DNA of 64,000 nt from NCBI RefSeq assembly GCF_002042965.1, contig NZ_MZNT01000002.1, forward strand, positions 372,001-436,000, in the 5' to 3' direction. The translations under genes were made by a program, and so were the position numbers. The stretch is from Paenibacillus sp. 32352. GTDB taxonomy: Bacteria > Bacillota > Bacilli > Paenibacillales > NBRC-103111. Shown here in pieces: positions 35,574 to 44,426 of the stretch (positions within the stretch are counted from its first letter, which is position 1; each line of letters begins with the position of its first letter). Below the pieces are notes generated by a model. It saw only the letters and a list, made by a program, of their open reading frames with translations, was not told the origin of the DNA and did not search any database.

Positions 35574-36679
35574 GCGTTCATTGGCTGCTCTTCATTACTC
35601 TCGCCATCCTGGTCCTTCAGGTTATTCTGTTCAAAATGCTGGGACATAGAGGTCTGACTTATGAAAGATACTTCAGTACCAGGGGATGCTTTGAAGGCGA
35701 AGAAACTGAAATGATCGAGCGTATCGCCAATCGTCATATCCTGCCGGTGCCGTGGCTTAGATTGGAATCCCTCATTCATGCTGGGCTGCATTTTTACAGT
35801 CAAGCCAACCTGGATATTAACAATGGCGCCTTGTTCCAGAATCACAAGAGCTTGTTCAGCTTAATGCCCTTCACGCAAATTACAAGACGGCATCGCATCT
35901 ATTGCAGCAAGCGCGGATGCTACCGATTGAACACTGCCTCGCTGACTTACGGCGATTTGGTGGGACTATACCGCAACACCTTGAAGCTGTCGCTGGACGC
36001 AGAGCTGCTGGTTTATCCCAAGCTGGCGCAGCTAGACGAATTGACGCTCCCGTCTCACAGCTGGCAAGGGGATCTGGTCGTCCGCCGCTGGATCGTCGAA
36101 GATCCGTTCATGATATCGGGAACGAGGGAGTACCGTTATGGTGATCCGCTTAACGGGATCAACTGGAAGGCGACGGCACGAAGCGGCCGGCTGCAGGTTC
36201 ATCAGCGGGACTACACGGCGGACCATCGGCTGATGATCTATTTGAACGTAGAGGATCATGAGAAGATGTGGAGCCAGGTAAATGATGAAGCCATGTTTGA
36301 AAAAGGGCTATCCATCGCCGCGGCGCTTGCTCAGCATGCCATTGATCTTGGGATGGAGGTTGGATTCGCTACCAATGCCCATTCCGTGGATTCCAGGGAT
36401 CCAGTTAGAGTGGAGGCAGGCGGCGGGACCGAGCATATGACCTTCCTGCTGGAAGCGATGGCCAGGATTGTGGTCGCCAGAAGCATCCCGTTCGATACGC
36501 TATTGGAGGAGGAGGCGGACAAAGGGGCGGCCAATCAGGATATCCTCATTATGTCCGCTTACATTAGCGACAAAATGCAGCCTCCCATCGAGCAGCTGCG
36601 CTATCAGGGAAATTCGGTCGATACTCTGTTCCTGGAACAAGAGCACAGAAGGGCAGATCAGGAGGGGGAACCGGCATGA
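35570..36679 (+). CDS. DUF58 domain protein
   Basis: A 369-residue protein with one N-terminal transmembrane segment and a von Willebrand A-like DUF58 core. The family block REYRYGDPLNGINWKATARSGRLQVHQRD lies near residue 185-215. It overlaps the ATPase gene and the next gene by ATGA junctions, so all three are co-translated. The likely role is as substrate or partner of the MoxR ATPase; no reaction is known. Confidence 0.93.
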   Translation: MSVHWLLFITLAILVLQVILFKMLGHRGLTYERYFSTRGCFEGEETEMIERIANRHILPVPWLRLESLIHAGLHFYSQANLDINNGALFQNHKSLFSLMPFTQITRRHRIYCSKRGCYRLNTASLTYGDLVGLYRNTLKLSLDAELLVYPKLAQLDELTLPSHSWQGDLVVRRWIVEDPFMISGTREYRYGDPLNGINWKATARSGRLQVHQRDYTADHRLMIYLNVEDHEKMWSQVNDEAMFEKGLSIAAALAQHAIDLGMEVGFATNAHSVDSRDPVRVEAGGGTEHMTFLLEAMARIVVARSIPFDTLLEEEADKGAANQDILIMSAYISDKMQPPIEQLRYQGNSVDTLFLEQEHRRADQEGEPA

Positions 36680-37989
36680 ATTCTCAAGGGCTGATCGTTC
36701 GTACCGGAACCATCCTGCTGAAGGGATGTATTGAGCTGCTGCTTGTTCTGCCTGTGCTGCTTACGGCTACTGTCTATTTGATTCCGGAATCCTTAAGGCT
36801 TCTGTGGATCATAACCCTTCCTTTGGGGTACGGAGCCGGTTATATGCTGAATCACCTTCTGCCTATGAGGCGTGCCTATCTGCAGCTGATTGCTTCCGTA
36901 TGCTTGGCTGCGATGTATTCCTATGGATTATTTGGAAGCTCCTACGTGGCTATCGTATCGCTTCTTGTCAGCTTCATCACGGTGTATCGCGGAATCCGGC
37001 TTGTGTGGATCCCCTGGGATATCTATTTTCCAGTCAATTTTTATGTATTTGGCTTAATTTTATACTTTATCAGCTCGGTTGTTCTGCATTTTGTAGAGTC
37101 GTTCGAGCCTTATATGCCTTATCTTTTGTGGGGAGGGTTAGTCTCCCTGATCATCACCTTGTTCGCTGCCAATGAATCGAACATGAAGCAGGAGACGCTG
37201 TCGGGGGATAAAGAGCCTGTTATTGCGGCGGAAATGATGTGGCAAAATCGGCTGCTGGTCATGCTGGTCTTGGCGGTTATTCTTGTGGTTGTCCTGTTCC
37301 GCCAGCTGGGAGAAGCCGTCATGTGGCTTCTTTATCAGTCCCTTCATTGGCTGCAAGCCTTGTTCAGCGGTTCTACGGAGCAGTCTGTTCCGGAAGCGCC
37401 TAAAGCGCCACCGAAGCTGCCGATGAATTTGACAGGCGGCGAAGAGCCTGCCTTATGGCTCGTATGGCTTCAGAAAATCATGTATTTCGTCGTGGGAGGC
37501 CTCGTTGTCCTAGGCTGCTTATTGGCCGTATATCTTGTACTGCGGAGAGTTCCCCGGTTGTTCAGACTCTTGTTAAGCTGGCTGGCAGGCAAGCTTCATT
37601 CCGAGGGGAAACGAACCAGCAAAATCGGCTACGAGGACGATGTGGAAAGCTTAATGGACTGGGAAGCCCTTAATGACAAGCTGTTATCGGGATGGAAGCG
37701 AATGTTTGCCGGATCGGGGCGGGAAAAGTGGGAGGATCTGCAGGATAATAAACAGCGGATACGATACCTGTACCGGAACTGGCTTTGGCAATCCATGAGG
37801 CGGGGATATTTGTTCAAAAGTTTCCTGACGCCAAGGGAGACGGGCTCGGAGGTTGAGCAGTGGAGCGGTAAAGAGATTTCTTCAGCAGATGCCTTGCTGA
37901 ACTTATATGAGCAAGCGCGGTACGGTGATAAGCCGGTCACCGATGAGGAGCTTACGATGGCTAAGCAATGGGCTGACAAGAAGAAATGA
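36676..37989 (+). CDS. multi-pass membrane protein with C-terminal DUF4129
   Basis: This 437-residue protein has about five N-terminal transmembrane segments, others near residues 195-215 and 270-292, and a cytoplasmic DUF4129 tail (about 330-435; RYLYRNWLWQSMRRGY, LLNLYEQARYGD). In most MoxR-DUF58 operons the third protein also carries an extracellular transglutaminase-like domain; here the stretch between membrane segments is too short and I see no Cys-His-Asp set. The transglutaminase may be encoded elsewhere or lost. The gene starts by a 4-base overlap with the DUF58 gene. Confidence 0.85.
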   Translation: MNSQGLIVRTGTILLKGCIELLLVLPVLLTATVYLIPESLRLLWIITLPLGYGAGYMLNHLLPMRRAYLQLIASVCLAAMYSYGLFGSSYVAIVSLLVSFITVYRGIRLVWIPWDIYFPVNFYVFGLILYFISSVVLHFVESFEPYMPYLLWGGLVSLIITLFAANESNMKQETLSGDKEPVIAAEMMWQNRLLVMLVLAVILVVVLFRQLGEAVMWLLYQSLHWLQALFSGSTEQSVPEAPKAPPKLPMNLTGGEEPALWLVWLQKIMYFVVGGLVVLGCLLAVYLVLRRVPRLFRLLLSWLAGKLHSEGKRTSKIGYEDDVESLMDWEALNDKLLSGWKRMFAGSGREKWEDLQDNKQRIRYLYRNWLWQSMRRGYLFKSFLTPRETGSEVEQWSGKEISSADALLNLYEQARYGDKPVTDEELTMAKQWADKKK

Positions 37990-38092
37990 GCTTCCGCTGT
38001 CGGCTGGATATAGCCAGGGGCATAAGTGAAATTGTTGAAATGCCGCCTGCTTATCCCTTATAATTTCTGAAGCATGACCGATTAATGGAAGG

Positions 38093-38365
38093 GTGAGTCC
38101 GCTGATTAACGTATTGGCCGCATCGATGACATACAGCAAGGAAGAAGGGTATGTCGGGAAGGTTGAGTTTGAGGTTCAAGATCATAAACTGCCTTATGAG
38201 ATCACGCTGTTCAGCAAGAACGGCAAAGAATGGAGCTACGGTTTATTTTTCTCCAAGGAATCCGGCAGTGAGGAGGATATTCTGGCTGTCGAGGATTTGC
38301 TCGAGGAAAATGATGAATGGTATGACTTCCTGGTGGAAGCGGCCAAGAGCAAGCTGCAGAAATAA
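38093..38365 (+). CDS. small conserved-looking hypothetical protein
   Basis: An acidic protein of about 90 residues, soluble, with a beta-rich first half and an acidic helical end (EEDILAVEDLLEENDEWYDFLVEAAKSKLQK). I do not recognise it. The start is uncertain: GTG 38093 directly abuts the GGAAGGG site, while CTG 38102 would have ideal spacing and give MINVLAASM; TTG 38114 is also possible. It follows the MoxR operon by about 100 bases and ends at a clear terminator. Confidence 0.65.
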   Translation: MSPLINVLAASMTYSKEEGYVGKVEFEVQDHKLPYEITLFSKNGKEWSYGLFFSKESGSEEDILAVEDLLEENDEWYDFLVEAAKSKLQK

Positions 38366-38391
38366 CAATAGGAAATAGAATACCGTTAAAT

Positions 38392-38424
38392 GACTGCTGT
38401 CCGCTCCGGACAGCAGTTTGTCTT
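38392..38424 (+). terminator. rho-independent terminator
   Basis: ACTGCTGTCCG pairs perfectly with CGGACAGCAGT (loop CTC), followed by TTGTCTTT. Confidence 0.8.
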
Positions 38425-38441
38425 TCCGGAGACTTAAAATG

Positions 38442-38475
38442 TTTCCCTTGACAAAAATATTTTACCGAGTACAAT
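38442..38475 (+). promoter_or_regulatory. mntH promoter with MntR-box-like sequence
   Basis: TTGACA (38448-38453), 16 bases and TACAAT (38470-38475) form a strong promoter. TTTCCCTTGACAAAA (38442-38456), covering the -35 box, resembles the Bacillus MntR operator TTTGCCTTAAGGAAA at 11 of 15 positions as I recall it. The leader of about 130 bases shows no yybP-ykoY riboswitch features. Confidence 0.5.
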
Positions 38476-38612
38476 CACTATCATAGGAACATTTATTTTG
38501 CACCATCATATACTTGAGAAAGAGATAGGGGACTTCGCACATTAAATGTTGCCCTGGGACAAAAAAGTTAGCTTGGCGCATTACGCCGTTACTATAAAAG
38601 AGGTGAGACTGC

Positions 38613-39965
38613 ATGAACGAGAAAGCGCAAATGAAGCATGTCGCTAACGACGGATGGAGATTGCCGGGAGGGCGTCCATCACTGCCCGAAGTCCACCGTT
38701 CGTTGAAAATTCCGAAAACAGGAAGCTGGCTCAAGAAGTTTCTGGCTTTTGTCGGACCCGGCTATTTAGTGGCCGTAGGGTATATGGACCCGGGGAACTG
38801 GGCTACCGACATTGCGGGCGGTTCGATGTTCGGCTATTCCTTGCTTTCGGTGATTTTGATTTCCAACCTAATGGCTATACTTCTGCAAGCGCTGGCCGGC
38901 AAGCTGGGGATCGTCACCGGCAGAGATTTGGCTCAAGCTTGCCGGGATCATTATAATAAACCGGTAGCTTTTACCCTATGGATCCTTTGTGAACTGGCGA
39001 TCGCGGCCTGTGATTTGGCGGAGGTCATCGGATCGGCCATAGCTCTGAAGCTATTGTTCGGCATTCCGCTGCTGTACGGGGTCATGATTACAGCGGTCGA
39101 CGTCATTCTCGTCCTGCTGCTGCAGAATAAGGGCTTCCGGTTCATTGAGTCGCTGGTTATTATCCTTATTGTAACTATCGGCGGCTGCTTCTTGACGGAG
39201 ATGTTCCTGTCCAAGCCCGACATCGGCGGCATTGCCAAAGGTTTCGTTCCAACAACCGAAATCATCAGCAACCCAATGATGCTCTACATTGCCATTAGTA
39301 TATTAGGGGCTACGGTAATGCCTCATAACTTATATCTGCATTCCTCGATTGTCCAGACCCGTAAATTTGATCAGACACGGGAAGGGAAACGCCAGGCGAT
39401 TAAATATGCTACCTGGGATTCTTCGATCGCCTTGTTCTTCGCTTTATTCATTAATGCGGCGATTCTAATCTTATCCGCGGCTACTTTCCATAGAGCCGGC
39501 TTGACGGAGGTTGCAGATATTGAGGATGCATACCAGCTGCTGACACCATTACTCGGTACAACACTTGGCAGTATCCTGTTCGGAGTCGCTCTACTCGCAT
39601 CCGGGCAGAACTCGACGTTAACCGGTACTTTGGCGGGGCAGATCGTTATGGAAGGCTTCTTGAACATTCGGCTGCCCGGTTGGCTCCGCCGGCTTATTAC
39701 CCGGTTGATTGCCATTATCCCGGCCGTCATCGTGACTGCAATAGCCGGGGAGAAGGGTACAGCTCAATTGCTGATCCTTAGTCAGGTTATTTTGTCCCTT
39801 CAACTATCCTTCGCTGTTATACCGTTGGTGAAGTTTACGAATGATAAGAAGAAGATGGGCGAGTTTGTAAACGCCGGTTGGGTTAAATGGTTGTCTTGGA
39901 TTGTTACCGGTATTATTGCCGTATTAAATGCCTATTTATTATTCCAAACCTTTTTTCTGGAATAA
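38613..39965 (+). CDS. mntH: Nramp-family manganese transporter
   Basis: This 450-residue proton-coupled Mn(II)/divalent-metal importer has 11 predicted helices. The two metal-site motifs are intact: [13 protein letters not shown] near residue 58 (helix 1) and [13 protein letters not shown] near residue 232 (helix 6, the M of MPH being the soft ligand that favours Mn). The transport signature [18 protein letters not shown] lies near 330. It is monocistronic with its own promoter, a possible MntR box and a terminator. GAGGTGA precedes ATG. Confidence 0.95.
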   Translation: MNEKAQMKHVANDGWRLPGGRPSLPEVHRSLKIPKTGSWLKKFLAFVGPGYLVAVGYMDPGNWATDIAGGSMFGYSLLSVILISNLMAILLQALAGKLGIVTGRDLAQACRDHYNKPVAFTLWILCELAIAACDLAEVIGSAIALKLLFGIPLLYGVMITAVDVILVLLLQNKGFRFIESLVIILIVTIGGCFLTEMFLSKPDIGGIAKGFVPTTEIISNPMMLYIAISILGATVMPHNLYLHSSIVQTRKFDQTREGKRQAIKYATWDSSIALFFALFINAAILILSAATFHRAGLTEVADIEDAYQLLTPLLGTTLGSILFGVALLASGQNSTLTGTLAGQIVMEGFLNIRLPGWLRRLITRLIAIIPAVIVTAIAGEKGTAQLLILSQVILSLQLSFAVIPLVKFTNDKKKMGEFVNAGWVKWLSWIVTGIIAVLNAYLLFQTFFLE

Positions 39966-39980
39966 TTGAGTATTCATACT

Positions 39981-40026
39981 GGATCAAGTGACATCCCGTT
40001 TTCTGGATGAACCTGGTCCTTTTTTA
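39981..40026 (+). terminator. terminator of mntH
   Basis: GGATCA/TGGTCC and CATCC/GGATG steps form a bulged stem followed by six T residues. Confidence 0.7.
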
Positions 40027-40135
40027 CATCATAATAATAGGTATAAACTATTAAATCTATAGTATTTATATATTTTCACAATCGAGCTGTTTGCCTTTAT
40101 AATGAGAGTAACAACGAAAGATCGGAGGAATAAGG

Positions 40136-40822
40136 ATGAATGAGAGCATTAGGCAGCAGTTTAATGAGGCTGCACGAGAGTACGACCAGCAGCGAAGAAA
40201 ATTGATTCCCTGCTTTGACGATTTCTATGAAACAGCGGTGCGGTGGACAGAGAGCTCGAAGGAAGCACCGCGCATCCTTGATCTCGGGGCTGGAACGGGG
40301 CTTCTTACGGCAGCGATGCTGCTGAAATTCCCGCAGGCCCAGGTCACGTTGATCGACGTAAGCGAAAAGATGCTGGAGCTGGCGCGGCAGAGGTTTGCCG
40401 GTAACAGCAGGGTCGAATACATTGCAGCCGATTATACGCAATATCCTTTCGAAGGGAGCTATGACGTCGTCGTTTCTTCCTTATCGATTCACCACTTGAC
40501 TCATCCGGAGAAGCAGGTGTTATTCTGCAAATTGTTTGGGTTGTTGGAAACAAACGGTGTTTTTGTGAACGCGGATCAGGCCAAAGGGGAGACACCCTGG
40601 ATGGAGCAAGCATACCAAGGCCAATGGGAGAGCTGGATTCGCTCCAATGGATTGTCCCAAGATGCGGTGGAGGCGGCCATCAAGCGAAGAAAGCTGGATC
40701 GGAACGCCGCCGTTCATGAGCAAATCAAGTGGCTGCAGGAAGCCGGCTTCGCCGATGCGGACTGTGTTTATAAATACAACGAGTTCGCTGTTTTTCATGC
40801 AAGAAAGCCTGCGAAGGCTTAA
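40136..40822 (+). CDS. class I SAM-dependent methyltransferase
   Basis: A 228-residue soluble enzyme. The SAM loop is ILDLGAGTGLLTAAML near residue 45, the acidic strand-2 residue follows in VTLIDVSEKMLELA, and post-motif SSLSIHHLTHPEKQ is near 105. The N-terminus (IRQQFNEAAREYDQQRRKLIP) resembles the UbiE/Methyltransf_25 group. The substrate is unknown. CGGAGGAAT lies upstream of ATG. It is monocistronic. Confidence 0.9.
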   Translation: MNESIRQQFNEAAREYDQQRRKLIPCFDDFYETAVRWTESSKEAPRILDLGAGTGLLTAAMLLKFPQAQVTLIDVSEKMLELARQRFAGNSRVEYIAADYTQYPFEGSYDVVVSSLSIHHLTHPEKQVLFCKLFGLLETNGVFVNADQAKGETPWMEQAYQGQWESWIRSNGLSQDAVEAAIKRRKLDRNAAVHEQIKWLQEAGFADADCVYKYNEFAVFHARKPAKA

Positions 40823-40837
40823 TAGGAAGCATTTGGG

Positions 40838-40866
40838 CCGTGAGGGGAACCTCGCGGTTTTTTTTA
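40838..40866 (+). terminator. rho-independent terminator of the methyltransferase gene
   Basis: CCGTGAGG pairs with CCTCGCGG (one G-U pair) around GGAA and is followed by eight T residues. Confidence 0.85.
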
Positions 40867-40896
40867 GCCGCAAAACGCGAATCCTGTCGCAAAAAG

Positions 40897-40959
40897 TCAA
40901 AATCGTCAACAAGGTAATCAAAATAGCGTTAAATATATCGCCTAGGCATTGATTATAAT
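40897..40959 (+). promoter_or_regulatory. importer promoter with TCAAAAT direct repeats
   Basis: TCAAAAT occurs at 40897-40903 and 40918-40924 (21 bp apart). TATAAT lies at 40954-40959 with a poor -35 region, so the second repeat sits 36 bp before the -10. This is the arrangement expected for an AraC-type activator next to RNA polymerase. Confidence 0.65.
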
Positions 40960-40994
40960 AAATTCAACATTATTGAAGTTGAGGTGATAGCATC

Positions 40995-41933
40995 ATGAAT
41001 ACAAATTCGCCTTCTGCAGCGGCAGATAAGCAAATAACGAAACGCCGCAAGAGAGGTCTTCAGAATCGGGAAACGCTAGCAGGATTTTTATTCGTAAGTC
41101 CAATGCTCATCGGTGTAACGATCCTGGTACTGCTTCCGATTTTGGCAACATTCGTGCTGAGCTTTTCGGATTGGAACTTTATCATGGGCTTCAAAGGGTT
41201 TAAATGGGCGGGACTGGATAATTTTCAGAAGCTCGTTACTGATACGACGTTCCTGAAGTCATTCCGCAACAACGCTATATTTTTGCTTACGGTTCCTATT
41301 TATTTAATCATATCGCTGGTACTCGCTATTATCATCGACAAGAAGGTTTATTGGAAGGGCTTCTTTAAAGTCGCTTACTTCATGCCTTATATTTCGAGTG
41401 TCGTTGCTGTCGCTATCGTATGGCAAGTTCTGTTTCACCCGTCTTCCGGTCCTGTGAACCAGTTCCTGATGTCGATCGGAATCTCGGATCCGCCCAAATG
41501 GATTGCCGATCCGAACTATGCACTTATTTCCGTGATGATGATTTCCGTTTGGATTTCCATCGGGTTTAACTTGATTGTCTACATTGCAGGCTTGCAATCG
41601 ATCCCTAAGGATTTGTACGAAGCGGCCGACATTGACGGAGCTTCGGGCTGGGTCAAGTTCAAAAGCATCACCGTTCCTATGCTGTCGCCTACTACATTCT
41701 TCCTGCTCATTACCGGTATCATTTCAACCTTTAAGGTGTTTGACTTGATCGCTGTCTTGACGCAAGGCGGACCTATTCAATCCACGAGTATGATCGTTTG
41801 GTATTTGTATGACACCGCATTTACGAATTTGAAAATCGGGTACGCATCCTCTATGGCAACGGTATTGTTCTTCTGCGTATTGATTATCACGTTCCTGCAG
41901 TGGATCGGCCAGAAAAAATGGGTAAATTACTAA
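40995..41933 (+). CDS. sugar ABC transporter permease (MalF type)
   Basis: This 312-residue inner-membrane subunit has six helices and a basic N-terminal tail. Its EAA loop is EAADIDGASGWVKFKSITVPML near residue 210. It is first in an importer operon (two permeases and a binding protein) that lacks an ATPase gene, so it probably shares an MsmX-like ATPase. The operon is associated with uronide-cleaving enzymes downstream. GAGGTGAT precedes ATG 40995, and the promoter carries TCAAAAT repeats. Confidence 0.94.
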   Translation: MNTNSPSAAADKQITKRRKRGLQNRETLAGFLFVSPMLIGVTILVLLPILATFVLSFSDWNFIMGFKGFKWAGLDNFQKLVTDTTFLKSFRNNAIFLLTVPIYLIISLVLAIIIDKKVYWKGFFKVAYFMPYISSVVAVAIVWQVLFHPSSGPVNQFLMSIGISDPPKWIADPNYALISVMMISVWISIGFNLIVYIAGLQSIPKDLYEAADIDGASGWVKFKSITVPMLSPTTFFLLITGIISTFKVFDLIAVLTQGGPIQSTSMIVWYLYDTAFTNLKIGYASSMATVLFFCVLIITFLQWIGQKKWVNY

Positions 41934-41973
41934 TCGTCTACAGGCAACTGAACGAAAAGAAGGTGGGAATACT

Positions 41974-42807
41974 ATGAGGGAACCGTTTAGCCCCAAAAAA
42001 TTGATTTTTACAATTATCATGTTCGCTATCAGTATATTATTTCTAATGCCGTTCATTTGGATGCTTTCCGCATCCTTCAAAATGGAATCCGATGTATTTA
42101 ACTTCCCAATCGATTGGATTCCTAAGCAATGGAATGCTATCAATAACTATAAAGAAGTCTGGTTCGGCCAATATCCGTTCTATCTATATTATTGGAACTC
42201 CATCAAGATTACGGTCGTCACTACACTGATCTCCGTTACCGTATCGGCCTTGGCTGCCTACGGGTTCTCTAAAGTGCAGTTTGCAGCGAGCAAATGGCTA
42301 TTCCTTATTGTATTAACTACGTACATGGTACCATCGCAAGCCGTTCTGGTTCCGCAGTTTATTTTGTACCGTTGGATCGGATTGTTTGATAATCACATCG
42401 GACTTATTCTTATCGGAAGCTTTAGCGTCTTGGGAACGTTTATGCTGCGTCAGTTTTTCATGGGGCTTCATAATGACTTTATTGAGTCCGCCAAGATCGA
42501 CGGTGCAGGCCACTGGAAAATCTTCTGGAATATTGCTCTGCCGCTCGTTCGCCCGGCTGTTGCAACGTATGCGATCCTGCGTTTTATCTGGACCTGGAAC
42601 GACTATCAGAACGCTCTGATCTTCCTGCGTACGGACAAGCTGTTCACGATTCAATTGGCCATGCAAAAGTTCACATCGTTAAGCGGTGAGTTCTATTCCC
42701 TTATCATGGCTGCAGCTGTATCGGCGATCGTGCCGCTGCTGATTATTTTCATCATTGGTCAAAAAAGTGTTATTGAAGGTATCGCAATGGGCGGAGTTAA
42801 GGGATAA
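41974..42807 (+). CDS. carbohydrate ABC transporter permease (MalG type)
   Basis: This 277-residue second channel subunit has six helices, with the EAA loop ESAKIDGAGHWKIFWNIALPLVRPA near residue 170 and the typical C-terminal EGIAMGGVKG. AAGGTGGG lies before ATG 41974, 40 bases after the first permease, in the same operon. Confidence 0.94.
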   Translation: MREPFSPKKLIFTIIMFAISILFLMPFIWMLSASFKMESDVFNFPIDWIPKQWNAINNYKEVWFGQYPFYLYYWNSIKITVVTTLISVTVSALAAYGFSKVQFAASKWLFLIVLTTYMVPSQAVLVPQFILYRWIGLFDNHIGLILIGSFSVLGTFMLRQFFMGLHNDFIESAKIDGAGHWKIFWNIALPLVRPAVATYAILRFIWTWNDYQNALIFLRTDKLFTIQLAMQKFTSLSGEFYSLIMAAAVSAIVPLLIIFIIGQKSVIEGIAMGGVKG

Positions 42808-42821
42808 TTCGACAAGAAAAG

Positions 42822-42883
42822 TCAAAAAAATTGTAAATAAGTCAAAATTCGCGCATGGCTCGACCTACAGGAATTGGTACAAT
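42822..42883 (+). promoter_or_regulatory. binding-protein promoter with TCAAAA direct repeats
   Basis: TCAAAA occurs at 42822-42827 and 42842-42847 (20 bp apart). An extended -10, TTGGTACAAT (TACAAT 42878-42883), lies 36 bp after the second repeat. The binding-protein gene therefore has its own regulated promoter. Confidence 0.65.
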
Positions 42884-42942
42884 CACTGTGTAAGCTTGAT
42901 GCAAACAACCAGGCAGTTTCCAACGAGGAGGGTACTTAGAAG

Positions 42943-44316
42943 ATGAATAAGAAAAAAGTAGGCGCAGGCGTATTGACTAGCGTCATGGCGTTAGGCGTAT
43001 TGGCAGGCTGCGGAGGCGGCGCCGGAGACCAGAAGGGTGCTCAGGGCGGAGACGCGGCAGGCAAAACAACGGAGCTGCGTTTTTATACGTATGGTACGGA
43101 AGCTAACTACAACTGGAAAAAAACGATTGCTGCATATGAGGAGCAAAATCCGGGTATTAAAGTGAATGTCATCGGGTTGAGTGAAAAAGGCGATACCCAG
43201 GAAGCCTTGAAAAAGCTTGACTTGGCAGCCGCATCAGGCGAAGATATGGACGTATTGATGTTCAGTGACGCAGCCAGCTATGCGCAGCGTGTAGCTCTCG
43301 GCATGGTAGCTCCGCTTGACGATTACATCACTAAAGATGGCTACAAAGTCGATCAAGAGTACAAGGTAGACACGAAGCTGAACGGTAAATACTACGCTTT
43401 GCCAGGCAAATTCAATCCTTGGTACGTGCTTCTTAACAAAACCATGCTGGATGCAGCCGGCTTGAAGGTTCCGACCGACTGGACTTGGGATGATTTCATG
43501 GATTATGCTAAGAAAATGACCCAAGGTGAAGGCGCTAATAAAGTGTACGGTACTTACTTCCATGGCCCGCAAAACGGCGGATGGCTGGATTACGCCAAAT
43601 TGGCAATGGAAAACCAAGCGGAAAATCCGGAGTTCATCAAAGCGGACGGAACTTCCAACATGGACAGCCCATTGTTCAAGAAATCTCTAGAAATTCGTGT
43701 TAAAATGGAGAAAGAAGATAAATCCGCTACTCCATATGCGGACATGCTTTCCCAAAAATTGAATTACCGTACGCAATTCTTTAATCAAAAAGCTGCTATG
43801 ATCGTAACCGGCAGCTGGATGAATACGGAGTTGGGCGGTACGGAGCAAGTTCCGTTGAACTTTAACGTTGCTGTAGCTCCATTCCCTAAAAACAACCCTG
43901 GCGATCCTAGCGGTTATGCTACGGTAACTACAGACTACATGTCCGTTGCAGCAGCTTCCAAGCATAAAGATGAAGCTTACAAGTTCATTCGTTGGTTAAC
44001 AACAGACGGCCAATTGGTGCAGGGTAAAAACGTACCGTCCTGGTCCAAAGTGAAGCAAGAAGACCTTGGCAAAATTATCGATACGATTCTTAGCGGCACG
44101 AAGAACCCTGAGAAAGTAGACAAAGCTTCCTTGATCAGCGTTCTGACCAATGCGAAATCTTCGGCGATTGTGCCTCCTGTATCTTACCAAGCAGAGGTAT
44201 ATAAAGCCGTTAACGAAGAATTCGAGAAGTTGATCCTGGGCAAGCAGGATATCGATACAACGGTTAAAGCTTCTCAAGAACGGGTAAATAGCATTATTGC
44301 TTCCAATAAAAAGTAA
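42943..44316 (+). CDS. extracellular sugar-binding lipoprotein
   Basis: This 457-residue MalE-type (cluster D) binding lipoprotein serves the two upstream permeases. The lipobox LAGC ends near residue 23, followed by a Gly-rich linker. The family blocks ALPGKFNPWYVLLNKTMLDAAGL and VPTDWTWDDFMDYAKKM are near 140-180. It has an AACGAGGAGGG site and its own promoter, and a hairpin terminator separates it from the kinase gene. The ligand is unknown; context suggests an unsaturated or uronic-acid-containing oligosaccharide. Confidence 0.94.
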   Translation: MNKKKVGAGVLTSVMALGVLAGCGGGAGDQKGAQGGDAAGKTTELRFYTYGTEANYNWKKTIAAYEEQNPGIKVNVIGLSEKGDTQEALKKLDLAAASGEDMDVLMFSDAASYAQRVALGMVAPLDDYITKDGYKVDQEYKVDTKLNGKYYALPGKFNPWYVLLNKTMLDAAGLKVPTDWTWDDFMDYAKKMTQGEGANKVYGTYFHGPQNGGWLDYAKLAMENQAENPEFIKADGTSNMDSPLFKKSLEIRVKMEKEDKSATPYADMLSQKLNYRTQFFNQKAAMIVTGSWMNTELGGTEQVPLNFNVAVAPFPKNNPGDPSGYATVTTDYMSVAAASKHKDEAYKFIRWLTTDGQLVQGKNVPSWSKVKQEDLGKIIDTILSGTKNPEKVDKASLISVLTNAKSSAIVPPVSYQAEVYKAVNEEFEKLILGKQDIDTTVKASQERVNSIIASNKK

Positions 44317-44335
44317 GCATTAAGGTCATATTAAG

Positions 44336-44372
44336 AAAAGGAGGGGTGGCTCCAAGCCTACCTCTTCTTTTG
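44336..44372 (+). terminator. terminator/attenuator between binding protein and kinase genes
   Basis: AAAAGGAGGGGT and GGC pair with GCC and ACCTCTTCTTTT (one bulged T, a few G-U pairs). Read-through here would supply the kinase and regulator at lower level than the binding protein. Confidence 0.65.
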
Positions 44373-44426
44373 TTCGTTGTACATAAGATTCGCGAAAACG
44401 TTCAAGAAGGAGCGGGTGACTGCGAT

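Noticed and set aside
38476..38612. Possible yybP-ykoY manganese riboswitch in the mntH leader
   Set aside because: The conserved paired loops of that riboswitch are not found; only an isolated GGGGA segment resembles it.
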